From the NCBI RefSeq assembly GCF_000022085.1, contig NC_011894.1, positions 6,260,501 to 6,324,500 of the forward strand: 64,000 bases of DNA. The letters run 5' to 3'. Each line of letters begins with the position of its first letter. Positions within the stretch are counted from its first letter, which is position 1. This document shows, piece after piece, positions 1-8,880 of this stretch. Source of the DNA: Methylobacterium nodulans ORS 2060. GTDB lineage: Bacteria > Pseudomonadota > Alphaproteobacteria > Rhizobiales > Beijerinckiaceae. A model generated the notes under the pieces. That model did not search any database. It saw only the letters and a program-made list of their open reading frames with translations, and was not told the origin of the DNA. The translations under genes were made by a program, and so were the position numbers.

Positions 1-153
<153 letters not shown>

Positions 154-235
154 TCACAGAGCCGCAGGGGCCACTCGTTCCGATTTCGGGTGTGGGGCAG
201 CCGGCAGTCTCAAGAGGGCGGCCGCGGGCTCGCGC

Positions 236-1315
236 TCAGGCCTTGAGCGAGGCCATGTCGATGACGAAGCGGTACTTCACGTCGCTTCGCAGCATCCGCT
301 CGTAGGCGGCGTTGATGTCCTGGATCCGGATGACCTCGACGTCCGAGACGATGCCGTGCTCGCCGCAGAAATCGAGCAGCTCCTGCGTCTCGGGCAGGCC
401 GCCGATGACGGAGCCGGCCACCGCCTTGCGGCCCATGATCATCGGCACCGAGTTCACGGCGGGCTCCAGGGGCCCGAGATAGCCGACCAGCACGAGCGTC
501 CCGCTCAGGGCCAGCGTCGGCATGTATGGGTTGAGGTCGTGGGCGTAGGGGACTGTGTCGATGATCAGGTCGAACTCGCCCTTAACCGAGGCCATTTGCG
601 CCTCGTCGGTTGAGAGCACGACGCGGTCGGCGCCGAGGCAGCGCGCGTCCTGCTCCTTGCCCGGCGAACGGGTGAACAGGGTGACGTTGGCGCCCAGCGT
701 GCTGGCGAGCTTCAGGGCCATGTGGCCAAGCCCGCCCAGGCCGACAACGGCAACCTTGCTGCCCTTGCCCACCTTCCAGTGCCGCAGCGGCGACCAGGTG
801 GTGATGCCGGCGCACAGAAGCGGGGCGGCCCCTTCCAGGTCGAGGGCGTCCGGGATCCTGAGCACGAAGCGGTCCGAGACGACGATCCGCTCCGAGTAGC
901 CGCCAAAGGTCGGCATGCCGTCGTGCCGGTCCTTGTCGTCGTAGGTCAGGGTCGGGAGTTCCTCGCAATACTGCTCCAGGCCTTGGCCGCAGGCCGAGCA
1001 AGGCCGGCAGGAATCCACGAGGCAGCCGACGCCGACGCGGTCGCCGGCCTTGAAGCGGGTGACCTCCGGCCCGACCGCGGTCACGCGGCCGATGATCTCG
1101 TGGCCCGGCACCAGCGGGTAGGTGCTGCGGCCCCAATCATTCTGAACGTGGTGCAGGTCCGAATGACAGACGCCGCAGTAGAGGATCTCGATAACCACGT
1201 CGTCAGCGCGCGGCTCGCGCCTGTAGAAGCGGTAGGGGACGAGAGCCGCCTTGGCGGACTGCGCGGCGTAGCCCAGGACGTTCATTGCCATTCGGATGCT
1301 CGATGCCTTGGACAT
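236..1315 (-). CDS. Zinc-dependent alcohol dehydrogenase (CAD/YahK-like MDR)
   Basis: A 359-residue medium-chain dehydrogenase that should interconvert alcohols and aldehydes with NADP(H). The catalytic zinc motif GVCHSDLH is near residue 42, PGHEIIGRV carries the GHE signature, and cysteines in VDSCRPCSACGQGLEQYC bind the structural zinc. The Rossmann motif GLGGLGH is near residue 185. The ATG at 1315 is chosen because it starts just before the conserved domain; the reading frame is open further upstream but encodes only low-complexity Pro/Arg sequence. Its natural promoter region is cut by the IS630 element directly upstream, so its original control has probably been lost. The aldo/keto reductase follows downstream. 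Confidence 0.88.
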   Translation of the reverse strand: MSKASSIRMAMNVLGYAAQSAKAALVPYRFYRREPRADDVVIEILYCGVCHSDLHHVQNDWGRSTYPLVPGHEIIGRVTAVGPEVTRFKAGDRVGVGCLVDSCRPCSACGQGLEQYCEELPTLTYDDKDRHDGMPTFGGYSERIVVSDRFVLRIPDALDLEGAAPLLCAGITTWSPLRHWKVGKGSKVAVVGLGGLGHMALKLASTLGANVTLFTRSPGKEQDARCLGADRVVLSTDEAQMASVKGEFDLIIDTVPYAHDLNPYMPTLALSGTLVLVGYLGPLEPAVNSVPMIMGRKAVAGSVIGGLPETQELLDFCGEHGIVSDVEVIRIQDINAAYERMLRSDVKYRFVIDMASLKA

Positions 1316-1359
1316 TTCGGGGGGCGGCGGGGGACGCCGACCGGGTACGGGATGGAAGC

Positions 1360-2421
1360 TAGAGCGGGGTCCGAGCGGGTTGAAACCGTGGTGATGGCAA
1401 CGCGTTGGCCGGTCCCCGGGGGGGCGGCTCAACGGAGGTGGCCCATGCCCTCAGCTTTGTCTGTCGACCTGCGCCAGCGCGTCGTCTCGGCCGTTGCAGA
1501 AGGCGCCTCCTGCCATCAGGCCGCCGCGCGCTTCGGGGTCAGCGTGGCCAGCGTCAGCCGCTGGTCCAGGCAGCAGGAGGGCCAGGGAGATGTCACGCCC
1601 AAGCCCATGGGCGGCGACCAGCGCTCGCAGCGCATCGAGGCTCATGCCGAGCTCATCCTGCAGACCTACCAAGCCCACCCGCAGAGCTTCCTGCATGAGC
1701 TCTGCGAGACGCTCCAGGAGCAAGGCGTTCCGGTCAGCCGCAGTAGCCTGTCGCGCTTCTTCGCCCGGCACCGCATCACGCGGAAAAAAGGGCGACGTAC
1801 GCAGCTGAGCAGGAGCGGGAGGATGTAAAGGCGGCTCGTGAGGCGTGGTTTGCCGGCCAGCTTGAGCTGGATCCGGAGCGACTGGTGTTCCTGGATGAGA
1901 CCGCCGCCACCACCAGCATGGTCCGCCGCTACGGCTGGGCCCCGCGCGGCGAGCGTTGCCGCCTCGCGGCACCCGCAGGGCACTGGAAAACCACCACTGT
2001 GATTGCCGGGCTGCGCACGAGCGGGCCTGACGCGATCGCTCTGCTGGACGGCCCTGTGACGGGCGAACGCTTCCGCGCCTACGTGACCGACACCCTGGTC
2101 CCCACCCTGAGACCCGGCGACACCGTGATCCTGGACAATCTGGGCGCTCACAAGGTGGCCGGCGTGCGCGAGGCGATCGCGGCAACCGGGGCCCGGCTGC
2201 TTTATCTTCCTCCGTACTCACCTGAGTTCAACCCGATTGAGCAGGCCTTCGCCAAGCTGAAAGCGCTGTTGCGCAGGGCGGCGGCCCGCAGTGTCAGTGA
2301 ACTCTGGGCGGCGATCCACCAAGCCTTCAAATGCTTCTCGCCGGCTGAGTGCCGCAACTACTTCACAGCTGCTGGATACGAGGATGATGCTTACGCTTCA
2401 ACCTGATCGGGAGCGGCTCTA
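1360..2421 (+). mobile_element. IS630-family insertion sequence with TA target duplication
   Basis: The element is bounded by TA at 1360-1361 and 2420-2421. Its inverted ends match at about 20 of 26 positions (CTAGAGC...GGTTGAA at each end). It holds one frameshifted transposase gene. Removing it restores a stretch (GGAAGCTAGCC...) that matches the LysR promoter region at about 3315, so it landed inside a pre-existing repeat upstream of the alcohol dehydrogenase. Confidence 0.85.
1445..2406 (+). CDS. IS630-family transposase, two frames joined by a -1 frameshift
   Basis: The first frame (ATG at 1445) encodes a helix-turn-helix domain (residues 1 to about 60: HQAAARFGVSVASVSRW) and a linker, and ends at 1828. 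The second frame encodes the DDE catalytic core: VFLDETAATTSMVRRYGWAPRGER supplies the first Asp, TVILDNLGAHK the second, and YSPEFNPIEQAFAKLK the Glu. The frames join by a -1 shift at the A6-G3 run at 1784-1792, after which the reading is continuous into the DDE domain. Programmed -1 frameshifting is usual in this family, so the element may still be active. Whether the shift is programmed or a mutation cannot be told from sequence alone. Confidence 0.85.
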
Positions 2422-2435
2422 GCCCACGCTCACCC

Positions 2436-2492
2436 ATCGAATTAGGTGGGGAGTGTCGATTGAGGCTATGAGTTGTGCTCATCAATGGCACG
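2436..2492 (+). repeat. Promoter repeat, copy 1 (vestigial LysR start)
   Basis: These 57 bases match 3337-3393 with about seven differences, including the palindrome ATGAGTTGTGCTCAT at 2468-2482 and the ATGGCACG that in copy 2 starts the LysR gene. Here the ATG leads into no recognisable protein. The similarity extends leftward across the IS630 insertion (GGAAGCTAG at 1354). This appears to be the older adh-lysR intergenic region, split from the second copy by the TetR gene. Confidence 0.7.
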
Positions 2493-2598
2493 CAGGTGCC
2501 GGATTGACCTGACCTTCGTCCGGTTCGCTTGGCTGCGCCGAGTACGCTTCAGCTTCGCCGGATGGTGCAGGGTTGCGCGCCGACCCGATGCCGGTGTC

Positions 2599-3198
2599 TC
2601 AGCGCCCGCTCGGGAGCGACTCGGTACGGTCGAAGGTGTCGAAGGTAGCGAGGGCGGCGCTGTCGTAAGCGAATGCCTGCTCGATGGCGGTGCGGGTACG
2701 GTGCAGCGCCACGTCCACATCGTCGAGCCAAGCCGCGGCCGCGGTCACGAAGGCGAGCGAGACCGCCTCGGCGAGATTGCGCGCCCGCGGTCCGCGGTGG
2801 TTCAGGCCTGCGGCGATTAAGGTCCAGCGATGTTCCTCGACCGAGACCCGACCGAAGAACAGGGCCGTGGCGGGGTCGGCGGCGCCTGTGAGGAGCGAGC
2901 GGATTGCAGGCTTGAGCGGCGCCAGCACCTCGAAACGGGCCAGCATCGCGGTGACGATCCGCGCACGGGGATCGTCCGCCCATGGATGTGCGTCGACGCG
3001 GTCCAGCATCGCGCCGTCCACCCGGGCGGCGAAGCTCTCCAGCAAGGCTTCCTCGGACGCGAAGGTCGCGCGTAGCTGCGCAAGCGAAATGCCGGCCGCT
3101 TCGGCCACCATCCGCATCGACACCCGGTCGAACGGCCGGTCGGCCATCAGCGCCAGATAGGCGTCAAGCACCCGGTCGGCGGTCGCATCTTCGTTCAT
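2599..3198 (-). CDS. TetR/AcrR-family transcriptional regulator
   Basis: A 199-residue protein with an N-terminal TetR helix-turn-helix (residues 7-50: DRVLDAYLAL..FDRVSMRMVAEAAGISLAQLRATFASEEAL) and an Ala-rich helical ligand-binding domain. The ATG at 3198 has a GGAGCG ribosome site eight bases upstream; an in-frame extension to 3249 lacks one. The gene is flanked on both sides by copies of the same LysR-type promoter repeat, which suggests that it was inserted, or the region duplicated, between adh and lysR. Its ligand and targets are not visible; it may repress the neighbouring redox genes. Confidence 0.8.
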   Translation of the reverse strand: MNEDATADRVLDAYLALMADRPFDRVSMRMVAEAAGISLAQLRATFASEEALLESFAARVDGAMLDRVDAHPWADDPRARIVTAMLARFEVLAPLKPAIRSLLTGAADPATALFFGRVSVEEHRWTLIAAGLNHRGPRARNLAEAVSLAFVTAAAAWLDDVDVALHRTRTAIEQAFAYDSAALATFDTFDRTESLPSGR

Positions 3199-3336
3199 TG
3201 TTTCGCTCCGTCCGACGTCGGGCACGTGTGAGGCGGGAAGGCGTGTCACGCGCGATTGCGCGGGGTGCGCTGGCGGTCGCGGATGGGCCCAAGCGATCTG
3301 CGCGGGTTCGAGACGGAAGCTAGCCTTGTCCCCCCA

Positions 3337-3393
3337 ATCGGATTAGGTGGGTAGTGTCGATTGAGGTTATGAGCACGGCTCATCAATGGCACG
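3337..3393 (+). repeat. Promoter repeat, copy 2 (active LysR promoter)
   Basis: Direct-repeat partner of 2436-2492. It runs up to and includes the start codon of the LysR gene at 3386. The two copies bracket the TetR gene. Confidence 0.7.
3369..3383. promoter_or_regulatory. Perfect palindrome ATGAGC-N3-GCTCAT, likely LysR operator
   Basis: ATGAGCACGGCTCAT is a perfect 6+6 inverted repeat three bases before the lysR ATG. A slightly degraded form (ATGAG-N5-CTCAT) occurs in copy 1 at 2468-2482. The size and dyad symmetry fit a LysR-type binding site used for autoregulation. The assignment is inferred from position and symmetry. Confidence 0.5.
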
Positions 3394-4279
3394 AGAGAAC
3401 CTGAACGACTTGGCCGCCTTCCTGGCGGTCGCGCGCGAGGGCAGCTTCACCCGCGCTGCGGCCAAGCTCGGAGTCTCGCAGTCGGCCCTGAGCCACTCGC
3501 TCAAGGGGCTGGAGGCGCGCCTCGGCATCCGGCTCCTGACCCGGACCACCCGAAGCGTCTCGCCGACGGAGGCGGGCGAGCGCCTGGTGCGCACGCTCGC
3601 GCCGCGCTTCGACGAGATCGACGCCGAGCTCGCCGCGCTGACCAAGTACCGGGAGAAGCCGGCCGGCAACGTCCGCATCTCCGCAGGCGAGCACGCGGCC
3701 GAGAGCATCATCTGGCCGACGCTGGAGCGGCTGCTGCCCGAGTACCCGGACGTGACCGTGGAGGTGGTGGTCGACAACGGCCTGACCAACATCGTGGCCG
3801 AGCGCTACGACGCCGGAGTGCGGCTCGGCGAGCAGGTCGAGAAGGACATGGTGGCGGTGCGCATCGGGCCCGACATGCGCATGGCCGCGGTGGTCGCCCC
3901 GTCCTACTTCGAGGGGCGCCGGAAGCCCCGCACGCCCGAGGACCTGACGGGCCACGCCTGCATCAACCTGCGCCTGCCGACGCGAGGGGGCATCTACGCC
4001 TGGGAGTTCGAGAAGGGCTCGCGCGCGCTGAACGTCCGGGTAGAGGGACCGCTGGTGGTCAACACCGGGTCGATGGCGCTCAAGGCGGCGCTCTCGGGCC
4101 TGGGCATGGCCTACCTGCCCGAGGATCGGGTCCGGACGGGACTCGATGAAGGCCGGCTGGTGCGGGTGCTCGCCGACTGGTGCCCGCCGTTCCCAGGCTA
4201 CCACCTTTACTACCCCAGCCGGCGCCAGCCCACCCCGGCCTTCGCCCTGTTGGTCGAGGCTCTGCGCTTCAGGTCCTGA
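3386..4279 (+). CDS. LysR-family transcriptional regulator
   Basis: 297 residues, the normal LysR length. The winged helix-turn-helix lies at residues 5-64 (LAAFLAVAREGSFTRAAAKLGVSQSALSHSLKGLEARLG), followed by a periplasmic-binding-protein-like effector domain (about 90-297). The protein resembles regulators that sit next to aldo/keto reductases and alcohol dehydrogenases in proteobacteria. The ATG at 3386 lies directly after the palindromic operator. It probably controls the redox genes at 1-1315, but the IS630 element and the TetR gene now separate it from them. The inducer is unknown. Confidence 0.88.
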   Translation: MARENLNDLAAFLAVAREGSFTRAAAKLGVSQSALSHSLKGLEARLGIRLLTRTTRSVSPTEAGERLVRTLAPRFDEIDAELAALTKYREKPAGNVRISAGEHAAESIIWPTLERLLPEYPDVTVEVVVDNGLTNIVAERYDAGVRLGEQVEKDMVAVRIGPDMRMAAVVAPSYFEGRRKPRTPEDLTGHACINLRLPTRGGIYAWEFEKGSRALNVRVEGPLVVNTGSMALKAALSGLGMAYLPEDRVRTGLDEGRLVRVLADWCPPFPGYHLYYPSRRQPTPAFALLVEALRFRS

Positions 4280-4348
4280 CCCGTTCCGGGCCATGACGGC
4301 GCATGTCAGGAACGTCCGGTTGCAAGCGTTTTCCGGACATTTGAGGTC

Positions 4349-5146
4349 AGGCCCGCATCCGATCTCGACCTTGATGCCGTCGCAGCCATCACGGTTGGTT
4401 TTACCGGTGCCGATCTCGCTAACCTTGTGAACGAAGCGGCTATCGTCGCGACCCGGCGCGAGGGAACCGACGTCAACTACAACGACTTTACGGTCGCGAT
4501 CGAGCGGATCGTTGCCGGCTTGGAGAAGAAGAGCCGGGTTCTTGGACCGGAGGAGCGCCGGCGTGTGGCCGTTCATGAGATCGGCCACGCGCTCGTAGCT
4601 GCCAGCCTTCCGAGGGTCGACCGCGTGCTCAACATCTCGATCATCCCGCGCGGAGTCGGGGCCCTCGGTTACACGATCCAGCGCCCGACCGAGGACAAGT
4701 TCCTCATCACTGCGACGGAGCTTCGTGACCGGATTGCCGTCCTGATGGGAGGGCGCGCCGCTGAAGCCCTGCTCTATGGCGGCGATGTGTCGACAGGCGC
4801 TGCCGATGATCTGCAGCGAGCCACGGAGATCGCGCTGGACATGGTGACCCGCCAGGGTATGGCGGCGGAGGTGGGAGCACGATCTTACCTGCCGCCGCCC
4901 AATCCATTCCTGGCGGTCAAAGGCACGGACCGACCGAATGCTTCGGAAGCGACCGCGCGCGAGATTGATATTGCAGCACGCGATCTCGTGGCTGACGGTT
5001 TTGCTCGCGCGACCGAACTCCTGAAACAACGACGCAAGGAGATTGAAGAGGGTGTTGTTCTTTTGCTAGAAAAAGAGTCCATTACAGCTGATGAATTCCC
5101 CGCATTAGCAATGAAGCTGCCTCTGGGTGAGCAGCGGGCTGCCTAA
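4349..5146 (+). pseudogene. ftsH: FtsH-type AAA+ metalloprotease, 3' fragment
   Basis: The frame from about 4349 encodes the end of the AAA+ module (GFTGADLANLVNEAA) and the whole M41 peptidase domain, with the zinc motif HEIGH and the third-ligand segment GAADDLQRATEIA. The ATPase core and the two N-terminal membrane segments are missing: about 265 of the usual 610-650 residues remain. A GTG at 4427 could start translation, but a protease domain without its unfoldase and membrane anchor is unlikely to work normally. The break lies near 4345, just after the LysR gene. Confidence 0.75.
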
Positions 5147-5292
5147 GCAGATATCGGCGCAGCTTGAGGGTGAATATGGCCGTAGATAATGCCTGGAATC
5201 GGAAGGGTCATCCTCCATACAGGAGAGGCCCTTTGAAGGCGACGCTGTCCTTGCTCTGCTGAGCAGTGATCAAATGGAGAAGGCTTGAAGCG

Positions 5293-5401
5293 CTAGTGCA
5301 CTGACGCCAACGGACGATTCAGGGTGTACGCCGCTAATTTGCTGCTATAGCGGCGAAAATGGCGGCGTGCCGTGTATCTTCTGAATGCGTATGTGCACTA
5401 G
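5293..5401. repeat. 109-bp MITE-like unit, copy A (TA-flanked inverted repeats)
   Basis: The unit begins CTAGTGCACTGACGCC and ends with the inverted form GTGCACTAG. It is exactly the same length as the unit at 35823-35931 and has matching ends but a different interior. The CTAG ends hint at TA target duplication as in Tc1/IS630-type MITEs. The stop codon of the GH65 gene lies inside it, so insertion replaced that protein's C-terminal tail. Confidence 0.55.
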
Positions 5402-7678
5402 AGACAGTGCTAGCGCCTCGCCGGCTGGAGCCAAGTAGCGCTCCTCCCCAATGTAAATTGCCATGGCAGAGCCCTTTTCAAGCACTACTCGAAGGCTCTG
5501 GGCGGTTCGATCGATGGTAACTCGCAGCTGTCTTGCCTGCCAGTGGACACGAAACTCAAGCTTGCACCAAGCTTCTGGCAACTGCGGAGCGAAAGCCAAT
5601 CCATCAGGTCGCAGTGACAGGCCGGCAAAACCAAAGACCGCGGTAAGCCAGACTCCGCCCAAAGCTGCAATATGAACACCGCCGCCAATGGCGACGTGAG
5701 TGTCCGCGAGGTCAATCGCCGCGGCTTGCCGGAAGTACCGCAACGCTGTCTCCGGACGCCCAAGCCGTGCTGCAGCGAGGCCGTGCAAAGCGCGACTCAG
5801 CGAACTGCCGTGCCCACAGCGTGGCTCGTAGTAATCAAAGTTTTTCTCACCCGCAGCATCCGGAAATATCTCCGGCAGCAACGCGAGAAGCGCAACGACA
5901 TCGGCCTGCTTGATGACCTGTGTCCGTTGGGTCCGTTCGCGCCCGAGCACCACGTCCATAGGGACTGAGCGCCCTGCATAGGCCGCCAGATCGATCTTCT
6001 CCAAGGCCGAGAACCCTGTGAACTGCTCGAACAGACTCGTTTCTGGATCGAAGCCGATTGCAATTGTCTCTGCAGCTTCACGCCATTGTTTCAGCTCCAC
6101 CTCGTCAAGGCCAAGTCGCTCCGACAGGTCGTTCCAGATGCCGGGCCAGCGTTCTCGCAAGAGGCTCGCCGTCTCAAGCCCGCGCTCTATGTTCCACTGG
6201 GCCATTACGTTTGTGTAGGCGTTATCATCGACCGATTCATGGTACTCGTCCGGCCCAATGACGCCGCGGATATGCCGAGCTCCGTCTGCCTCCAATTCGG
6301 CCCGGCTTGCCCAAAACCGGGCAGTCTCGAGGATAATCTCGGCTCCCGCCTGGCAGAAGAAGGCCTCGTCAGAAGTTGCTTGCCAATATTGCCAGACCGC
6401 ATAGGCTACATCAGCGCTGATATGTTGCTCCTGGCTCCCGCAGAGGATGTCAAGGATCTTGCGATCAGGGCCGACGGTCTGCGCTGGTGTAACCTCGGCG
6501 CCAGTATCAGCGGACTCCCAAGCATACAGAGCTCCTCGCCAGCCCATCGCAGCGGCCTTGGCTCTGGCAGCATCTAGCGTGCGGTAGCGGTACAGGAGAA
6601 GCGTACGCGCTGCTTCTGGCCAGGTCAGAGTATAGAACGGCAGCAGGAAGATCTCTGTATCCCAGAAAACGTGCCCTCTGTAATCGTCGCCCGTAAGCGC
6701 GCGGGCGGCGACAGAGACCTGCGGGTCGGCAGGGTTGACCGCTCCATTCAGGTGGAAGATCGCGTAGCGCAGGGCAGCCTGCGCCGCTGCATCGCCCTCC
6801 ACTTGGACGTCGCTGCTGCGCCAACGCTCGGCCCAGGCCGCCTCGTGGCGGTCGATGACGCCTCGCCAGCCCAACGCGCGTGCCGCAGCCAATTCCCGGC
6901 GCGCTCGTGCGCCAGAATGAACGTCCACAGAGTGGTGACGCGTCACCGCGATGATGCGCTGAAAACTCACGACCTGACCCGGACTGGCCGTCCAGCTCCA
7001 GGACCACATCAAGTCACCTCGGGCGGTAGGGGCACGTTCTACACCGTCGACATGAAGCGAAGCTGCCGCTGCGATGGCAAGGCTCCGGCTGGAACGCCAC
7101 GTGCGCCAAGCCCGCAGATCGGGCTCTGCCCGTTCAGGTGCGAGTTCAAAATCTGTCGGCCCGAATGAGGCTTCGAGCGTGAGGTCGCTGACTCCATTCT
7201 CGATTTGAAGTTCAATCAGCTGCATCCCGACAGCGCGTGCATCAAGCGACACCAAGCGCAACGTGCGAAGATAGACGTCGAGAGGAGCATTGCAGCTCTG
7301 GCGCGCCTCGGTAAACAGTATGCCTCGGTGCATATCCAGGGTGAGCGCGCGCGAGGACCGATTTGGACAGCGCATCATTGGACCGTCCGGCAACAGGATG
7401 CGCACCTGCAACCAGTCGGCGGCTGGCACGAGCTCAGGCACTGTGCTGTCCGGCGTGGGGGTATCGAACAGCCCAGCCACGTAGGTACGAGGCAAGATCG
7501 TACGGCACGCTCCGAGATGAGTCGCCAACCCACCTCGAACACCTAGAAAGCCGTTGCTGATGGCGAACCGCGTCTCGAAGGTGCTCTCACGCAGGAGTTC
7601 GTATCCAGTCTCTCGCAGGAGCCAAGCCGGATCCTCGGTTGGCGTCAGCGCTTGCGCCATGATGCCGGATACGATCAT
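5345..7678 (-). CDS. Glycoside hydrolase family 65 disaccharide phosphorylase
   Basis: 777 residues, the usual GH65 size. These cytoplasmic enzymes phosphorolyse maltose, trehalose, kojibiose or nigerose to beta-glucose-1-phosphate plus glucose. There is an N-terminal beta-sandwich (residues 1 to about 270), then an (alpha/alpha)6 barrel with HVFWDTEIFLLPF and the catalytic-acid motif GPDEYHESVDDNAYTN. The start is the ATG at 7678, which overlaps the stop of the upstream HAD gene as ATGA; an ATG at 7660 is possible. Coupling to a beta-phosphoglucomutase-like HAD supports phosphorolysis: the HAD would convert beta-glucose-1-phosphate to glucose-6-phosphate. The last 18 residues come from the MITE-like unit. 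The exact disaccharide cannot be decided. Confidence 0.87.
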   Translation of the reverse strand: MIVSGIMAQALTPTEDPAWLLRETGYELLRESTFETRFAISNGFLGVRGGLATHLGACRTILPRTYVAGLFDTPTPDSTVPELVPAADWLQVRILLPDGPMMRCPNRSSRALTLDMHRGILFTEARQSCNAPLDVYLRTLRLVSLDARAVGMQLIELQIENGVSDLTLEASFGPTDFELAPERAEPDLRAWRTWRSSRSLAIAAAASLHVDGVERAPTARGDLMWSWSWTASPGQVVSFQRIIAVTRHHSVDVHSGARARRELAAARALGWRGVIDRHEAAWAERWRSSDVQVEGDAAAQAALRYAIFHLNGAVNPADPQVSVAARALTGDDYRGHVFWDTEIFLLPFYTLTWPEAARTLLLYRYRTLDAARAKAAAMGWRGALYAWESADTGAEVTPAQTVGPDRKILDILCGSQEQHISADVAYAVWQYWQATSDEAFFCQAGAEIILETARFWASRAELEADGARHIRGVIGPDEYHESVDDNAYTNVMAQWNIERGLETASLLRERWPGIWNDLSERLGLDEVELKQWREAAETIAIGFDPETSLFEQFTGFSALEKIDLAAYAGRSVPMDVVLGRERTQRTQVIKQADVVALLALLPEIFPDAAGEKNFDYYEPRCGHGSSLSRALHGLAAARLGRPETALRYFRQAAAIDLADTHVAIGGGVHIAALGGVWLTAVFGFAGLSLRPDGLAFAPQLPEAWCKLEFRVHWQARQLRVTIDRTAQSLRVVLEKGSAMAIYIGEERYLAPAGEALALSLVHIRIQKIHGTPPFSPL

Positions 7679-8412
7679 GCTGCTGCTCCGGACGGCTGAT
7701 GCAGACGGAGTTCGTCTCCCCGTAGCTCGTCCAGGCTCGTCACAACGTGGTGGGCGCCGGCCGCCCACAAGCTCGCCGCCTCGCCGAACCTGGCGATTCC
7801 AATGGCTGCCATGTGCGCCGCACGGGCCGCCTGGATGCCCGCTGGCGCGTCTTCGAACACAAAGCAGTGCGCCGGCTCGATATGGAGTTCTGCCGCAGCA
7901 AGTAGGAAGATTTCTGGATCAGGCTTCCCGTGGCCCAGGTCGCGGCCGCAGACGGTAACCGTGAAGACGTCGAGCAGCGTCCGGCTCCCCCCCAGGTCCA
8001 CCATGCGCATCATCCGTTCGGCATTCTTCGAGGAGGACGCAGCCGCCATCAGCCAGCCCCGCTCGGATAAGACTCGAACGAAGCGGAGCGCGTCGGGAAA
8101 AGCCTCAACGCCCTCCGCTGCGATAATCAGGTCCAGGCAATGCTGCTTGGCGTCGGCGTATGCCGCCGCGAGGCGTTGAGCATCAGGAACCCCTAAGGCC
8201 GTCAGCGCAGCACGGGCGCCATCGAGCCGTGGCTTTCCCGCCACGTGAGCTTGGTAGAAAGCAGTAGTAAAGCGACCGGGATCGGCGTAGCCGAGAAGTG
8301 CTTGGCGCCATGCGCGTTCGTGTGGCGAGGCCAGCAGGACGCCGTCGACGTCAAAGATGCACGCCTGATTGGTGATCGGGTCGGCGATACCGGATCGTGC
8401 CTTGGACCACAT
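7675..8412 (-). CDS. HAD-superfamily hydrolase, beta-phosphoglucomutase-like
   Basis: 245 residues with all HAD motifs: I FDVDGVL (residues 21-27, nucleophile Asp), II ASSSKN, III GKPDPE and IV FEDAPAGIQAA. DVDGVL followed by a cap helix and an ED-acid motif is typical of beta-phosphoglucomutases and related sugar phosphatases. The gene overlaps the GH65 phosphorylase start, so the two are translationally coupled. This supports beta-glucose-1-phosphate to glucose-6-phosphate conversion. The ATG at 8412 is used; a GTG lies one codon earlier. A FixK-type box lies about 137 bases upstream. A phosphatase role is the main alternative. Confidence 0.83.
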   Translation of the reverse strand: MWSKARSGIADPITNQACIFDVDGVLLASPHERAWRQALLGYADPGRFTTAFYQAHVAGKPRLDGARAALTALGVPDAQRLAAAYADAKQHCLDLIIAAEGVEAFPDALRFVRVLSERGWLMAAASSSKNAERMMRMVDLGGSRTLLDVFTVTVCGRDLGHGKPDPEIFLLAAAELHIEPAHCFVFEDAPAGIQAARAAHMAAIGIARFGEAASLWAAGAHHVVTSLDELRGDELRLHQPSGAAA

Positions 8413-8542
8413 CACTTCATCTTCCCCGGAAGACTCGTGCGCTCATCCTTGCCTCCGGCCAAGGGAGCGGGCCGGGAGCGGCTCACGCAGCTGGCCCGCA
8501 GCGCGTGAAGAGCCAGCCTAGGACCTGAGGGCACAATGATGA

Positions 8543-8556
8543 TTGCGCTGGATCAA
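8543..8556. promoter_or_regulatory. FNR/FixK-type box upstream of the HAD-GH65 operon
   Basis: TTGCGCTGGATCAA matches TTGAT-N4-ATCAA at 8 of 10 positions. Read on the minus strand it is TTGATCCAGCGCAA. It lies in the gap before the HAD gene and points toward it. Confidence 0.6.
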
Positions 8557-8880
8557 GTTTGACCGGTTCACCGTCACGCTCAGCCCGATCGAGCTTTGAT
8601 CTTCCGCAAATGGCAAGCCCGAGATCGACTCTATCATGCAATGGGGGGGCAACGGCACGATACGAGGCGGGCGATGCGATCCATCGTAGTGTACTCCTCG
8701 CGGCCGAACGCGACCCATGCCGTGGTCACGGGTCGGAGTCGACGCTGCACGGCATCCGTTGCCGCTCTCCTTTGGGCCGCGCACGCTCTCATGCCTATGG
8801 CCACCCTGCGCAGCGCCCGTTTTGGCTGGCCAAAGCCCACTGGACAGACACCAAAGTGGCTGCCGCAGCAGCCAAACGTC
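8557..8880. other. Gap without a convincing gene
   Basis: These 324 bases lie between the HAD promoter box and the cytochrome c stop. Open frames exist on both strands but none shows a domain, a good ribosome site or sensible composition. Confidence 0.5.

Noticed and set aside
722..1444. Long plus-strand open frame opposite the alcohol dehydrogenase
   Set aside because: It is antisense to a clear MDR enzyme, has no domain, and only its last part (from 1445) is a real transposase.
3383..5029. 548-codon minus-strand frame opposite lysR and ftsH
   Set aside because: High GC keeps antisense frames open; the composition is His/Arg/Gly-rich with no motif, and both plus-strand genes are well supported.
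5254..5275. Possible FixK box (TGAGCAGTGATCAA)
   Set aside because: Only the ATCAA half matches, and it lies at the 3' end of GH65 rather than before a gene.
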